NCBI GenBank assembly: GCA_037957365.1
Contig: JARHVA010001173.1
Coordinates: 2,942,001 to 3,006,000 of the forward strand
DNA: 64,000 bases
Source of the DNA: Torreya grandis
Lineage: Eukaryota > Streptophyta > Pinopsida > Cupressales > Taxaceae
Direction: 5' to 3'
The translations under genes were made by a program, and so were the position numbers. The first letter of the stretch is position 1; every line of letters begins with the position of its first letter. Below are positions 32,867 to 43,699 of this stretch, in pieces. Under the pieces are notes generated by a model. That model made no database searches. It saw only the letters and a program-made list of their open reading frames with translations, and was not told the origin of the DNA.

Positions 32867-33729
32867 TATAGTACTAAAATATGTTTTATGTAGTACCTCA
32901 TTCTTGTACACTCGATAAATATATATCATGTATGTACCTTTTAGTTATAGACTTGCCCATTATCGAAAGGCTCACATTCACTATCTTTTTTGTGCCTAAA
33001 TTACATATCTCATAGTTTGACCATTGTTATTCTAATGACAAGGCTTTCTATAATATTCAAAAAACTCAAATCCTAATTATTATCCTTCACTACCAATTTT
33101 GGATATGTACCTATTTTCTAGCTTCTTGGACACTTGTGTCCCAAATAGACACATACATCGATGCAAGTGTCCACTTTTCCTACAAAGTTTCCAATTCCTA
33201 AAAGTCATTAAATTTGTAAATAAAATGTATTCTAAAGGTCAGCTTAAGTGGTTTAGTATGAGATATTTTTAAAAAGGATTGGTATATATACAAGATAAAC
33301 CTTCATTCATTCCTCACCTAATAAATATTGGGAACTCACAAGGCAGTATACCAAGAAGCACTCAATCAAGCATTCAAGTGAGAAAAACTTTCCTATTCAT
33401 CCCTATTTTTATATCAATCATAGGAGCAATATCCCCACAAATCCAAAGCATTTGAAGAGCAGTTTATGAGCTATATTTTCCAAGTTACAAGCTAGGTCAC
33501 TGCATGTATTTACTTATCACACATTACATCCTTGTGCACACACAAGCCAACATGTAAGTGAGATCTACATAAGTCTAAGGCCCTCTTTGGAGTATTGGAT
33601 ATTTAGGCAGTGCCCATTAATAAGGGGTCATTGGGGTAGTTCGACACTGTGAGTCCACTAACCCATTTTCACACAATCACTCCAAAGGTCAAGAAGTTAA
33701 GGTTTGATCATTTAACAAAGAGTGACAAC
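32867..33729 (+). repeat. 5' LTR of element 7, first part
   Basis: Homologous to 47089-47945. It starts TATAGTACTAAAAT and breaks at ACAAC, where element 5 is inserted. It contains an inverted pair GGACACTTG (33128-33136) and CAAGTGTCC (33164-33172). Confidence 0.85.
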
Positions 33730-34045
33730 TATTAGAGTATATTATTGCTCATGTTTACTAAGTTCTAGCTAGGTTATTTATATTTTCCTAGTTTTATCTT
33801 ATGTGTGGATTTATCCCACATTGCTTAGACTAGCTTGCATCTTGTTTCACCTTGCCTATATATGCAAGGCTTCTCTTTTGTAACATTTAGAAGTTATTTT
33901 ATGGATAGTATATGATATTGCCTTTGTCTTTGCACCTCTTACAACTCTTCTAGTAATTTTTTTACTATTAATGCTTCAAAACTTGGGCTTCTAATGATCT
34001 TGTTGACATTCATTTCATGGTTGAAGAGTCTTCTTAACCATATCA
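33730..34045 (+). repeat. 5' LTR of element 5
   Basis: It starts TATTAGAGTATATTATTGC. The first 190 bases match 42321-42510 closely, including GTGTGGATTTATCCCACATT. The 3' parts of the two LTRs have diverged strongly. Confidence 0.8.
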
Positions 34046-34056
34046 TGGTGTCAGAG
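34046..34056 (+). other. PBS-like site of element 5
   Basis: TGGTGTCAGAG directly follows the LTR end. It resembles the initiator-tRNA-Met site, with G for A at position 5. Confidence 0.55.
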
Positions 34057-34515
34057 AGGTCTTCAACTGCCATTTTTTACATTGTTTATCTACTCCTTAG
34101 ATAAGTTGTATGGTTCCTTTTCAAATCTATTTTTTTAATTCATATTCAAAACACCTCTATTGTGGAGAGTTTTTGGTTTTGAGTATGCTTAGATCTGTTG
34201 TATTTAGATTTAATTAGTCACAATGATTTACATTTGAGTTGCTTAGATCTGTTGTGCTGGACATATATTTTTTTGAGAAATTATAGATTTTTTTTAGAAA
34301 ATCATGACTATTTTGCAGATCAATTTTCTCCTCACATATTTGTCTAATTAAATTTTTTTTTTTACTGGTGGAAAGATGACTTTGAGAGTTTTACATAAAG
34401 TGGTCATATTAAGGATTCTGAGTATTATCCAAGGAGCTATGAGGCTCTAAAGTTGAGCCTATGATTTTTTTTTTCTATAATTGTTTTATGCGAGATCAAG
34501 AAAAAATAATCAAAT

Positions 34516-35246
34516 TGTTGAGTTGTGGAGCTAAAAGCTTCACCAAATGAGCAAGTTGCAGGTTGCTGGAACTACACAATAGCCAGCGTCGGTCAGGAGC
34601 GACCGACGTCGATTAAAAGTCGACTAAGAGATGCCGACGTCGGTTATATATCGGCCAACGTTGGTCACATGCAGACAGGCAGGGACCGATGTCGGTCACC
34701 TGTGTGTCCAAAATCTATTTTCGTGGACAGAATAGAATGTTTGCATGATAGGATTAAGTGTTAGTCTTAAGTCTGCATCTCTATCTTTAGTAGGACTATT
34801 TTGAGTCCTTGATTAGGAGGTGCATCTAATGGTTGTGATTATATGCTCATGATCCCTAAAGTTATATAATGGGATAGATCTTCATAGCTTATTGTAGAAG
34901 TAAGAGAGTAACAGTACAAGAATTGTATATGTGAATCAATCCAGGTTGTTGGAGTTGATTGTAATTGAGAGAGAGAGCTCTTGAGGGAAAGAGATCTAGA
35001 AAGAGATTTGTACATCTGAGAGAGGCGTGGAAGAAAAGAAGTTTCTTCAATTGTATTCCTTTTGTAAAGAGTTTAATACAAGTTTTCAGGGTGGTTTCTT
35101 GTATCTCTTATTCTTTGCTATTTCTGATTCTAGTTACTTATCATTCTAGTTTAATTCTGTGTTTAGTTGCTTTCATATGGTAATCAAGATTGTTGGTTGA
35201 TCCCCAACAAGTGGTATTAGAGCATTTATGTTTTAGGGGCCTAACA
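34516..35246 (+). repeat. 5' LTR of element 3
   Basis: A 731-bp copy, TGTTGAGTTG to GCCTAACA. It carries five palindrome units (34582-34696), a TATATAAT box at about 34863 and a PBS-like TGGTATTAGAGC at 35212-35223, inside the LTR. Confidence 0.95.
34582..34696. repeat. Five ACCGACGTCGGT-like palindromes in the 5' LTR of element 3
   Basis: Units lie at 34582, 34602, 34633, 34654 and 34685, about 70-180 bases from the LTR start. This matches the relative position of the array in element 2. Confidence 0.85.
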
Positions 35247-35248
35247 AG

Positions 35249-35260
35249 TGGTATCAGAGC
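35249..35260 (+). other. Primer-binding site of element 3
   Basis: TGGTATCAGAGC, a perfect initiator-tRNA-Met primer site, two bases after the LTR. Confidence 0.92.
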
Positions 35261-35361
35261 TCAGGGTGATTAACAGGTATTTCAGATCTGGTTAGTGTGT
35301 GTTGATTACAGGGTACTCACAGGGGTTTTTACAAAAAAATTTGTTTGAGTGGGAGAAAGCA

Positions 35362-36140
35362 ATGGCAGAAGAAAGTAAACTGAGAATGGAGAAGTTCAAT
35401 GGCAAGAATTACCAATTATGGAGAATGCAGATAGAGGATTATATGTATCAGAAAGATCTATACTTACCGTTAGGTAGAGTTTTAAGGAAGCCCACAGACA
35501 TGGAAGATGAAGAATGGGAAGTTCTTGATAGAAAGGCTCTTGGATCTATAAGATTGAGTCTGGCATCTACTGTGATATCTAATTTATCACAGACAAAGTC
35601 AATGGTAGAGTTAATGACTACTTTAGCAAATTTATATGAAAAACCCTCAACTTCAAATAAATTATATCTTATGAAGCAGTTATTTAATTTGCAAATGCAA
35701 GAAGGTGGATCTATATCTAATCATCTAAATGATTTCCATGGAATTGTAAATCAATTAAATTCAGTCAAAATAGTGTTTGATGGTGAAATTAAAGCTCTAT
35801 TAATCTTATGTTCTTTACCTGAGAGCTGGCATAGCTTGGTAATGGCAGTTAGTAATATTGTATCTACTTCAAATATTTTAAAAGTAGATGATGTTGTTAG
35901 TGTAATCTTGAATGAAAAAATTCACAGAAAAAGCACTGAGGAAACATCAGGGAATGATTTAAGTTTTGAGAGCAAGGGAAGGCAAAAAGAGAAGGGCAAG
36001 CATAGAAGATCAAGGTCTAAGTCAAAGATGAGAGGTAGATCCAAATCCAAAAATAGCAGGAGGATAGCCTGCTAGAATTGTGGAAAGATAGGGCATATAA
36101 GCAAAGATTGCTGGTCAAAACCAAAAAAAGACAATCAGTA
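35362..36140 (+). pseudogene. gag: gag of element 3
   Basis: Starts at the ATG at 35362 (MAEESKLRMEKFNGKNYQLW), the conserved copia gag start. It reads through the UBN2-type domain (YLMKQLFNLQMQEGGSISNH, LPESWHSLVM) and an arginine/serine-rich stretch near 36005-36060. A TAG at 36073 falls just after the first cysteine of the zinc knuckle. The rest of the knuckle, NCGKIGHISKDCW, follows in frame. One change thus separates gag from pol. Confidence 0.9.
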
Positions 36141-36149
36141 AGAAGGTAA

Positions 36150-37830
36150 AGAAGAAGCAAAAATTGCAGGTATTGTTACACAAGATGCTCTTATATTCTC
36201 TTTGCATAATAATATAGAATCTTGGGTTTTTAGATTCTGGTGCCTCTTTTCATGCTACCCCTAATAGAGAATATTTTAGTGACTATGTCCATGGAGATTT
36301 TAGAATAGTTTATTTAGGGGATGATGAGCCTTGTAAAATTGTTGGCAAAAGAAAAGTGCAGCTAAAAATGCAGAATGGCAACACATGGGTGTTGAGAGAT
36401 GTCATGCATGTTCCCAACCTGAAGAGGAATCTGATTTATGTAGGAAAGTTAGGGGATGAGGGTTGTACAGTAACTCTCACAACTAAATCTTGGAAGGTGA
36501 CCAAGGGTGCACTTGTATTGGCCAGAGGTAAGAGAGTAGGTACTCTCTATTTATGTAATTGTATTACTGATAATTCTCCTTTTGTATTATCTACTTCAAA
36601 TGTAGATGTAAAGTTGTGGCACTAGAGGCTTGGCCACATGAGTGAGAAGGGAATGACTATTCTTAAGTCAAAAGGTAAGCTTTCAGATTTGAAAAGTATA
36701 GATCTAGATTTTTGTGAGCACTGTATTTTTGGGGAACAGAAGAGAGTGAGTTTTCTCAAGACTGGGTCAACAAAAAAGAAGCATAAGTTAGAGCTTGTTC
36801 ACACAGACGTGTGGGGACCAGCTCAGGTTGCTTCTATTGGAGGATCACAATACTATGTTTTTTTCATAGATGATGCTACAAAAAATGTATGGGTCTATTG
36901 TATAAAGAAGAAATCTGATGTTTTTGACACTTTTAAGATTTGAAAAGCTATGGTTGAGAATGAAACAGGTAGGAAATTGAAGTGCCTTAGATCTGACAAT
37001 GGTGGTGAGTTCTGCAGCCACAAATTCAACTGGTATTGTTATATGCATGGAATACGCAGGCAAAGGATGGTTCCAAGGACACCTCAGCAAAATAGAGTTG
37101 CTAAAAGGATGAACAGAACAGTAATGGAGCGTGCAAGGTGTATGAAATTGCATGCTGGTTTGCCCTTAGAGTTTTGGACAGACGCTGTGGATACTGCAAT
37201 TTACCTGATTAACAAAGGACCCTCTACAACTCTGAATGGTGGAATTCCAGAAGAGGCATGGACAGGTAAAAAGGTAGATCTTTTATTTCTCAAAGTTTTT
37301 GGTTGTGAATCTTTTGTGCACGTTGATAAGGAAAATAAAAAAAAACTGGATGCTAAGTCTATGAGGTACACATTTATTGGTTATGGCTCTGATGATTTCA
37401 GATTTTGGTTTTAGAATCTAGGAACTAACAAAATAATTAGGAGTCGTGATGTTGTTTTCAATGAAAAAGTGATGTATAGTGATCAACTCAAGAAGCTAAA
37501 GAATTTTGAGCAGGGCCATGAAGAATTGGACGAGGTGACAGTCCAAAATGAGCTCACAGAAAAGAATAATCACAAACAGGAAAATACAAAGACCGACATC
37601 AGTCAGGTATGAACCGACGTTGGCAATACAGGAATCGATGTCAGTCAGACAGTGACCGACATCGGCCAGGAAGGAACCAATGTCGGTCATGTGGAATCGA
37701 TGTCAGTTAGTTTGGAAGTGACCGAGGTCGGTCACTGTCAGAGAATTTGGGCAGACAACATGTTGTGATTGAGTCTCAGACGCCTATCAGGAGGTCAAAA
37801 AGGGTAAGTAAACCTCCAATTTGATATTCC
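36150..37830 (+). pseudogene. pol: Protease and integrase of element 3
   Basis: The protease active site LDSGASFHATPN is intact but follows a one-base T insertion in a TTTTT run near 36225. An integrase HHCC region follows (RLGHMSEKG, CEHCIFGEQKR). The catalytic core shows VHTDVWGP, IDDATKNVWVY, LRSDNGGEF and RTPQQNRVAKRMN. Stops fall near 36623, 36941, 37412 and 37609. The C-terminal linker contains a period-seven array (37592-37732) with a one-base slip near 37690. Confidence 0.9.
37592..37732. repeat. 21-bp-period palindrome array in the IN-RT linker of element 3
   Basis: Units start at 37592, 37613, 37634, 37655, 37676, 37696 and 37721. The first five are exactly 21 bp apart. Units resemble ACCGACATCGGC or ATCGATGTCAGT. 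Confidence 0.88.
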
Positions 37831-37848
37831 CCTTCATTATTCTATTTA

Positions 37849-39419
37849 TTGCTTATTGATGGTAGAGAACTAGAGAGTTTTGATAAAGCAATACAGGTGG
37901 AATCCAAGAATCAGTGGGAGCTAGGCATGAATGAAGAAATTGATTCCTTGAAAGAGAACCAAACATGGGATTTGGTTGAGTTGCCAATAGGAAAGAAGAC
38001 ACTGAAGAATAGATGGATCTATAGATTGAAGGAAGGTGAGAATGGACAGATGAGATATAAGGCCAAGTTGGTAGTGAAAGGATTTGCACAAAAACTAGGT
38101 ATTGATTTTGGTGAGATTTTTTCTCCTGTAGTTAAAATGACTTCTATACGGACTGTATTGTCTTTAGTTGCTATTGAGGATTTGCATCTTGAGCAGCTTG
38201 ATGTTAAGACAGCATTTTTTCATGGAGATTTGGATGAAGAAATATATATGGATCAATCAGAAGGATTTGAGGTCAAAGGTAAGGAGAAATTTGTGTGCAG
38301 ATTGAAGAAAAGCTTGTATGGTCTCAAGCAAGCTCCTAGACAATGGTATTTGAGATTTGATAGGTTTATGACTGAGCATGGCTACAGTCGATGTCAATCT
38401 AATCATTGTGTGTATTTTAAGAGATTGTATAATGGTAGATATATTATCTTGTTGCTGTATGTGGATGATATGTTGGTTGCAGGTTCACACATGCAGGATA
38501 TCTCTGAGCTTAAGTTGAAATTAGCTCACACATTTGCCATGAAAGATTTGGGAGCAACAAAGAAAATCCTTGACATGAGTATTAAAAGAGACAGGAAAAA
38601 TCACAGGTTGATTTTGTCTCAAGAGGATTATGTGAACAAGGTGTTAAAATGGTTCAATATGCAGGGTGCAAAACCGGTAAGCACACCTATGGCTGGACAC
38701 TTCAAGTTGAGTAAAGAACAGTGTCCTAATTCACATGATGAGGTGGAGTACATGAGTAGAGTTCCATATGCTTTGCAGTTGGGAGTTTAATGTATGCAAT
38801 GGTATGTACTAGACCGAATATTGCCCAAGTAGTGGGAGTTGTTAGTAAGTATATGGCCAATCTAGGGAAGGAGCACTGCAAAGCAGTTCAGTGGATTCTT
38901 AGATATCTGAGAGGGACCAGCAGTAGGCATTTGTGCCATGGTGGGTCAAACACTTCTCTACATAGTTATGTAGATTCAGATATGGCAAGTGATTTGGATG
39001 GTAGGAGAAGCACCACAGGATATATTTTCATTGTTGGTGGAACGACAGTTAGCTAGATTTTAAAGTTGCAGAAGGTTGTTGCCTTGTCAACTACAGAAGC
39101 AGAATATATTACAGTCACAGAGGCTAGCAAAGAAATGATATAGATGACACGGTTCATGGAAGAGCTAGGAAAGGAGAAAGAGAGTTGCAGATTATACAGT
39201 GATAGTCAGAGTGTAATTCATTTGGCTAAGAATTCAGCCTTTCATTCAAGAACCAAACATATACAGCTTAGGTACCACTTCATTAGACAGGTATTGAAGG
39301 ATGGTGAGTTGAAGCTGGAGAAGATCCATATAGATAAGAACCCTACTGATATGTTAACCAAGCTGGTAACAAAGGAGAAGTTGAATCTTCATTCAACTTT
39401 TGTTGGTCTTCATGATTGA
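37849..39419 (+). pseudogene. pol: Reverse transcriptase and RNase H of element 3
   Basis: Reverse transcriptase (37849-38790) is open for 313 codons and keeps the active site YVDDMLVAGS and the segments QLDVKTAFFHGDLDEEIYM and LYGLKQAPRQWYL. A one-base shift near 38775 leads to RNase H (38790-39419) with YVDSDMASDLDGRRSTTGY, a stop near 39054, LSTTEAEY, a stop near 39139, then LYSDSQSVIHLAKN and TKHIQLRYHFIR. The frame ends about 70 bp before the 3' LTR. Confidence 0.92.
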
Positions 39420-39481
39420 GCTTGAAGATGGAGGATCTAGAAGATGTTGTTGTATAGGTACTGGTGCAACTATTTATCTCC

Positions 39482-39492
39482 AAGTGGGAGAT
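39482..39492 (+). other. Polypurine tract of element 3
   Basis: AAGTGGGAGAT ends immediately before the 3' LTR, as in other copia elements. Confidence 0.85.
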
Positions 39493-40222
39493 TATTGAGT
39501 TGTGGAGCTAAAAGCTTCACCAAATGAGCAAGTTGCAGGTTGCTGGAACTACACAGTCGCTGGCATCGATCAGGAGCGACCGACGTCGGTTAGGAGTTGA
39601 CTAGGAGATGCCGGCGTCAGTTATATATTAGCCGACGTCGATCACAAGCAGACAGGCAGGGACCGATGTCGATCACTTGTGCGTCCAAAATCTATTTTCG
39701 TGGACAGAATAGAATGTTTGCATGATAGGATTAAGTGTTAGTCTTAAGTCCGCATCTCTATCTTTAGTAGGACTGTTTTGAGCCCTTGATTAGGAGGTGC
39801 ATCTAATGGTTGTGATTGTATGCTCATGATCCCTAAAGTTATATAATGGGATAGATCTTCACAGCTTATTGTAGAAGTAAGAGAGTAACAGTACAAGAAT
39901 TGTATATGTGAATCAATCCAGGTTGTTGGAGTTGATTGTAATTGAGAGAGAGAGCTCTTGAGGGAAAGAGATCTGGAAAGAGATTTGTACATCTGAGAGA
40001 GGTGTGGAAGAAAATAAGTTTCTTCAATTGTATTTTTTTGTAAAGAGTTTAATACAAGTTTTCAGGGTGGTTTCTTGTATCTCTTATTCTTTGTTATTTC
40101 TGATTCTAGTTACTTATCATTCTGGTTTAATTTCGTGTTTAGTTGCTTTCATATAGTAATTAAGATTGTTGGTTGATCTCCAACAAGTGATATCAGAGCA
40201 TTTATGTTCTAGGTGCCTAACA
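39493..40222 (+). repeat. 3' LTR of element 3
   Basis: A 730-bp copy. It starts TATTGAG where the 5' copy has TGTTGAG, a G-to-A change in the terminal dinucleotide. The palindrome array is at 39559-39673 and several units have lost symmetry by single changes. Confidence 0.94.
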
Positions 40223-40227
40223 CAAAT

Positions 40228-42320
40228 CTTATATTTAAAGTCAAAAATCAGCATGAAAGATTGATCTATGTGGAAGATTGTTCTTTTCCTTTGCTATAAA
40301 TTTCTTTCAAATCCACTTTTTTTAGATTTGGTAGAAATAATTTAATTTTCTCTAAGCTTTTAATATTTTTTGGTGAAATGTTTTATTTTTGACCCATTTA
40401 TAATGGGATAACCTTTTAAAAACTATATCTTTTGATCAATAACTCAAAATTGAGTGCTATTATTTCAAGAGTGTATGTTTTTTATGCCCGATCTATTGGT
40501 GTCATTTATTTTGTAAAAATGTACTAAAATATAAAGTGTTAAATTTGAGGGGAGACTATACAATAACCATGGGAGATTTATTCTCTTATTACAATTTTAG
40601 ATGTATTTTTTATTGCAACCAACATTTTATTTGCATGAGTTTTGGCCAACATTACTCTTTTTTGACCCACATTGTATTGTTTATGCCACTATTGTACTTT
40701 GCACTATCTCAGATGCATTTTTAGTTAAGTCTGACGTCCTTTGTATGTGCTTTATAGGTTGTCATGTTTGATAGTTGATCATTTTAGGTGTGTTTTTGCA
40801 TACATTTTTTTTACCATTTGCTACACTCTTTCATCAGCCCATGACATGTTCTATTCTAGTTTGTGCATTGACACTTTGACACACTTGTAGTTTATGTCAT
40901 GTCTCCATCAAGGCCCCTTTCTTAGCGCCTTGCCTTCTTCTATGAAGACATTTTTTTCTCCCTTATTTTTTAGAGCATCTCTCATGATACTTGATTGGTT
41001 TATTTAACAGGTTGACAGTCTCCTTGTTTGGAGCTATTATGGTGAAGCCCAATGTCTTCTTTATATCCATTTGGTGTTATTTTATGTATGGGATATATTG
41101 TGCTTGCACTGATTTATAAAGTGCCATGGGGGGTTTTGTTAATTCAACCTTATCTACCTTCATGTGTTTATATACTCTATTTTGGGCACCTTTTCATTTA
41201 TTTAGTTGCTTCTCTCTTTCATCATTGCTAGAGCCATCCTCTTTGAGAGATTATATTTGTGTTTTCAACACCATTTTTTTGACAATTGACAGTCTCCCAT
41301 AGCTTGAAGTATAACTATTACGGTGAAACCCAATGTCATCTTGTCTTTTTTGATAGTTCAATAATCTCTGTTAGCATGATAAGGAGCTATTTTGGTGTAT
41401 ACAATGTTAGCTTGTTTGGTGTTCGAGTAGTGGATTCATACCACTCATACATACATTTCTCATCTATTCCACCCATTTAGCATTATGCGGGGGACGGGGG
41501 GGGGACAAGGGGTGCATATATATTTTTGGCATCACTCCATCTAATCAGCAGTATGTGGGGGTGTGATGTACATTATACTTATTAGGTGTTACCATTCCTT
41601 ACATATATAATAATCTTTTGTACTTTCATCACCATTAATAGTATTCTTGATTGAAGCTATTCTGGTGAACCTTAGTTTTAATTATTTTTGTGATCGAGTA
41701 GTGGATTCAAACCACTTGTGTAGATTGAGTTCATTTGTGACTTGCGATTAATTGGAGTGCGGACTACTTTAGCATCATCTTTGTGGGGCTTTTATATCTC
41801 TCTCTTCTTTTTTCTCTCTTTTGAAGGGGGGGTTTTTTATGGGTTTTCCCTCTTTTTCTCTTCTTTATAAAGTTATATGTATATATTGCCCTTTTAAAGT
41901 GTTTTTTGGATTCCTCCTTTGTGCATGGGTATCTTATTTAGGCATTTTGTTTGTCAAAACCTATATTAAGATTTGTTACTTGACTCCATGGCCTTCTTGG
42001 TGATTTTTATAGTGAGATCAGTTTGGTATCCCCACTAGTGACACCAGTGTGGTAGCCCCATCAGTATTTATGCTCATTTCTCACCATCTTGTTGGAAGAT
42101 GTTCAAATAATGCTTTCTCAAATTTATCATTCTACCTAGTATTTTGGAGATTAGTGTTTATAATCAATTATCCTCATATTCAAAACCATTCCTACTTCGA
42201 TTTGGTGGTTACAACGACTCAACATCCATGTACTCTGGCAAGATGGATAGGCATCCATAGGGACACATGGCTTCACACTACATCCTCTATTGTTATCCCC
42301 TAAATTCACTTGAAGAAGGA
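40228..42320 (+). other. Interior of element 5 after the copia insertion
   Basis: Non-coding. The part at 41095-41990 is homologous to 21420-22260 of element 4, with repeated GACAGTCTCC and GCTATTNTGGTGAA modules. A short G-run lies at 41489-41503. Confidence 0.7.
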
Positions 42321-42603
42321 TGTTAGAGTATATTATTGCTCATGCTTGCTAGGTTTTAGCTAGATTATTTGTCTTTCCTAGTTTTGTCCTATGTGTGGAT
42401 TTATCCCACATTACTTAGACTAGCTTGCATCTTATTTCTCCTTGCCTACTTAAGCAAGGACTCTCTATTGTATTATTATCTCATTTGTGAATAACAATTA
42501 GTTTTATTTAATTAATATATTCCTTATATATACTGAAACATTCATGGTTGTGGTAATGGTGTGTTCGAGAGATCTTGGCTAAAGAGTGTTGTAAACTCTT
42601 TCA
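42321..42603 (+). repeat. 3' LTR of element 5
   Basis: It starts TGTTAGAGTATATTATTGC right after the purine tract. The end is set by the ACAAC duplication. The last 80 bases contain TGGTGTGTTCGAGAG, a PBS-like stretch. Confidence 0.75.
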
Positions 42604-43090
42604 ACAACCTATGTATGTGATATGTATACATCATAAGAAAGGCAATAAAAAACATAGAAGGCTTTAGTTAGTCGCATCTTGATCCAATCAGTATTCTGTA
42701 TAGGTCACTTGCATCAAAGTTAGACACCTACGTTGACATAATTGTCCAGATTTGACACAAACCTATGAAACCATAAAAATAATATTTTCAGAATTTGAAG
42801 ATTATTCCAAGATCACCTTCTAATCCACTTCTAGCCTATTCTAAATTAAAAATGTATGAGTATAGTAAACCAGCTAAGTATCAATGTTCCTTATTTATTA
42901 CAATATCTATCCATAGTTGTACTTTACTATTTTTAGTAAAATCTCAGTTGTATAAATTCAAAATACTATTTATTGTATGTTTTTATTTAATTGGCTTGTT
43001 CATCAGGTTATTTCACCATCCTTGGGTAAAATCTAAACCAATACCTCTTAACCCTATATACCCACACATATCTAAATTTAGGGTTAAACA
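42604..43090 (+). repeat. 5' LTR of element 7, second part
   Basis: Homologous to 47946-48400 and ends with the same CTAAATTTAGGGTTAAACA. Confidence 0.85.
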
Positions 43091-43108
43091 TTTGGTGAAT
43101 CTGACCTC
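43091..43108 (+). other. Probable primer-binding site of element 7
   Basis: TTTGGTGAATCTGACCTC directly follows the LTR. Element 6 has TTTGGTGAACCTAACCTC at the same place on the minus strand (60461-60444). The conserved TGGTGAAYCTRACC does not match initiator tRNA. I cannot name the tRNA. Confidence 0.6.
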
Positions 43109-43699
43109 CAAGTCTTCCTTTATAAACCTAACCTGATCTAAGGTTTCCAACCTCTTAGGGTTTTAGTGTATTGTGATTGATTTTCAGATTTGAAACATTG
43201 CCCTGGGGTTTTACACTCATCTAGTTATAGGGGTTTCATGTGCAAACACATAATTTTGTCCTCCTTGATTGATACATTTTTATTCCAAATAAATCCATTT
43301 TAAAATTCTTTAGAAGTATTTTGTACTCAAGTTGGTATAAATCAAAATATCTTTTTGTTTGCTTAAATATTGTATAGATTTTGTGACTTTTGCATTTTAC
43401 TATTTTTAGTAAATATAGACCTATAAACTATACTTTGTATTTTTGTTTCCCTACTTTTTCTTATTTCCTATTTTTCCCTAAAAAACCTATCTCAGATTTC
43501 CAAAAACCCCGGTGAATATTCTTAAATTGCTATATCCTTATTATGAAAAATCTTACTAAGTTTTCTTTAAGGTTTTCAACCTTCTAGGGTTTCAAATTAC
43601 AGTAATTATCCAATGTTGATTTTTCGTATCATGTTGGAATGCTAGCATTTCTATATCTCATATTTCTTATTCTCATATCAAATTTTACAACATTTAAAA

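Larger units (their letters stand above)
34516..40222 (+). mobile_element. Element 3: Ty1/copia retrotransposon, nearly complete, innermost insertion
   Basis: LTRs 34516-35246 and 39493-40222 with a perfect 5-bp target duplication CAAAT (34511-34515 and 40223-40227). The PBS is perfect, the purine tract AAGTGGGAGAT is present, and gag and pol are both recognisable in copia order. The LTRs are very similar and many domains are intact, so it is the youngest element here. Several stops and frameshifts still make this copy non-autonomous. The style of the protease and integrase motifs suggests the Tork/Tnt1-like lineage (inference). Confidence 0.96.
33730..42603 (+). mobile_element. Element 5: small non-autonomous LTR element inserted in the LTR of element 7
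   Basis: LTRs are 33730-34045 and 42321-42603. The pentamer ACAAC flanks it (33725-33729 and 42604-42608), and removing it restores alignment of the surrounding LTR with 47930-47970. The PBS-like TGGTGTCAGAG follows the first LTR. A purine tract GAAGAAGGA precedes the second. About 2.6 kb of interior remains after removing the nested copia element 3, with no recognised coding sequence. Confidence 0.82.

Noticed and set aside
42795..43136. 113-codon ORF at the end of the element 7 LTR
   Set aside because: It spans the LTR-primer site junction, has no domain, and the homologous region at 48120-48400 is not open.
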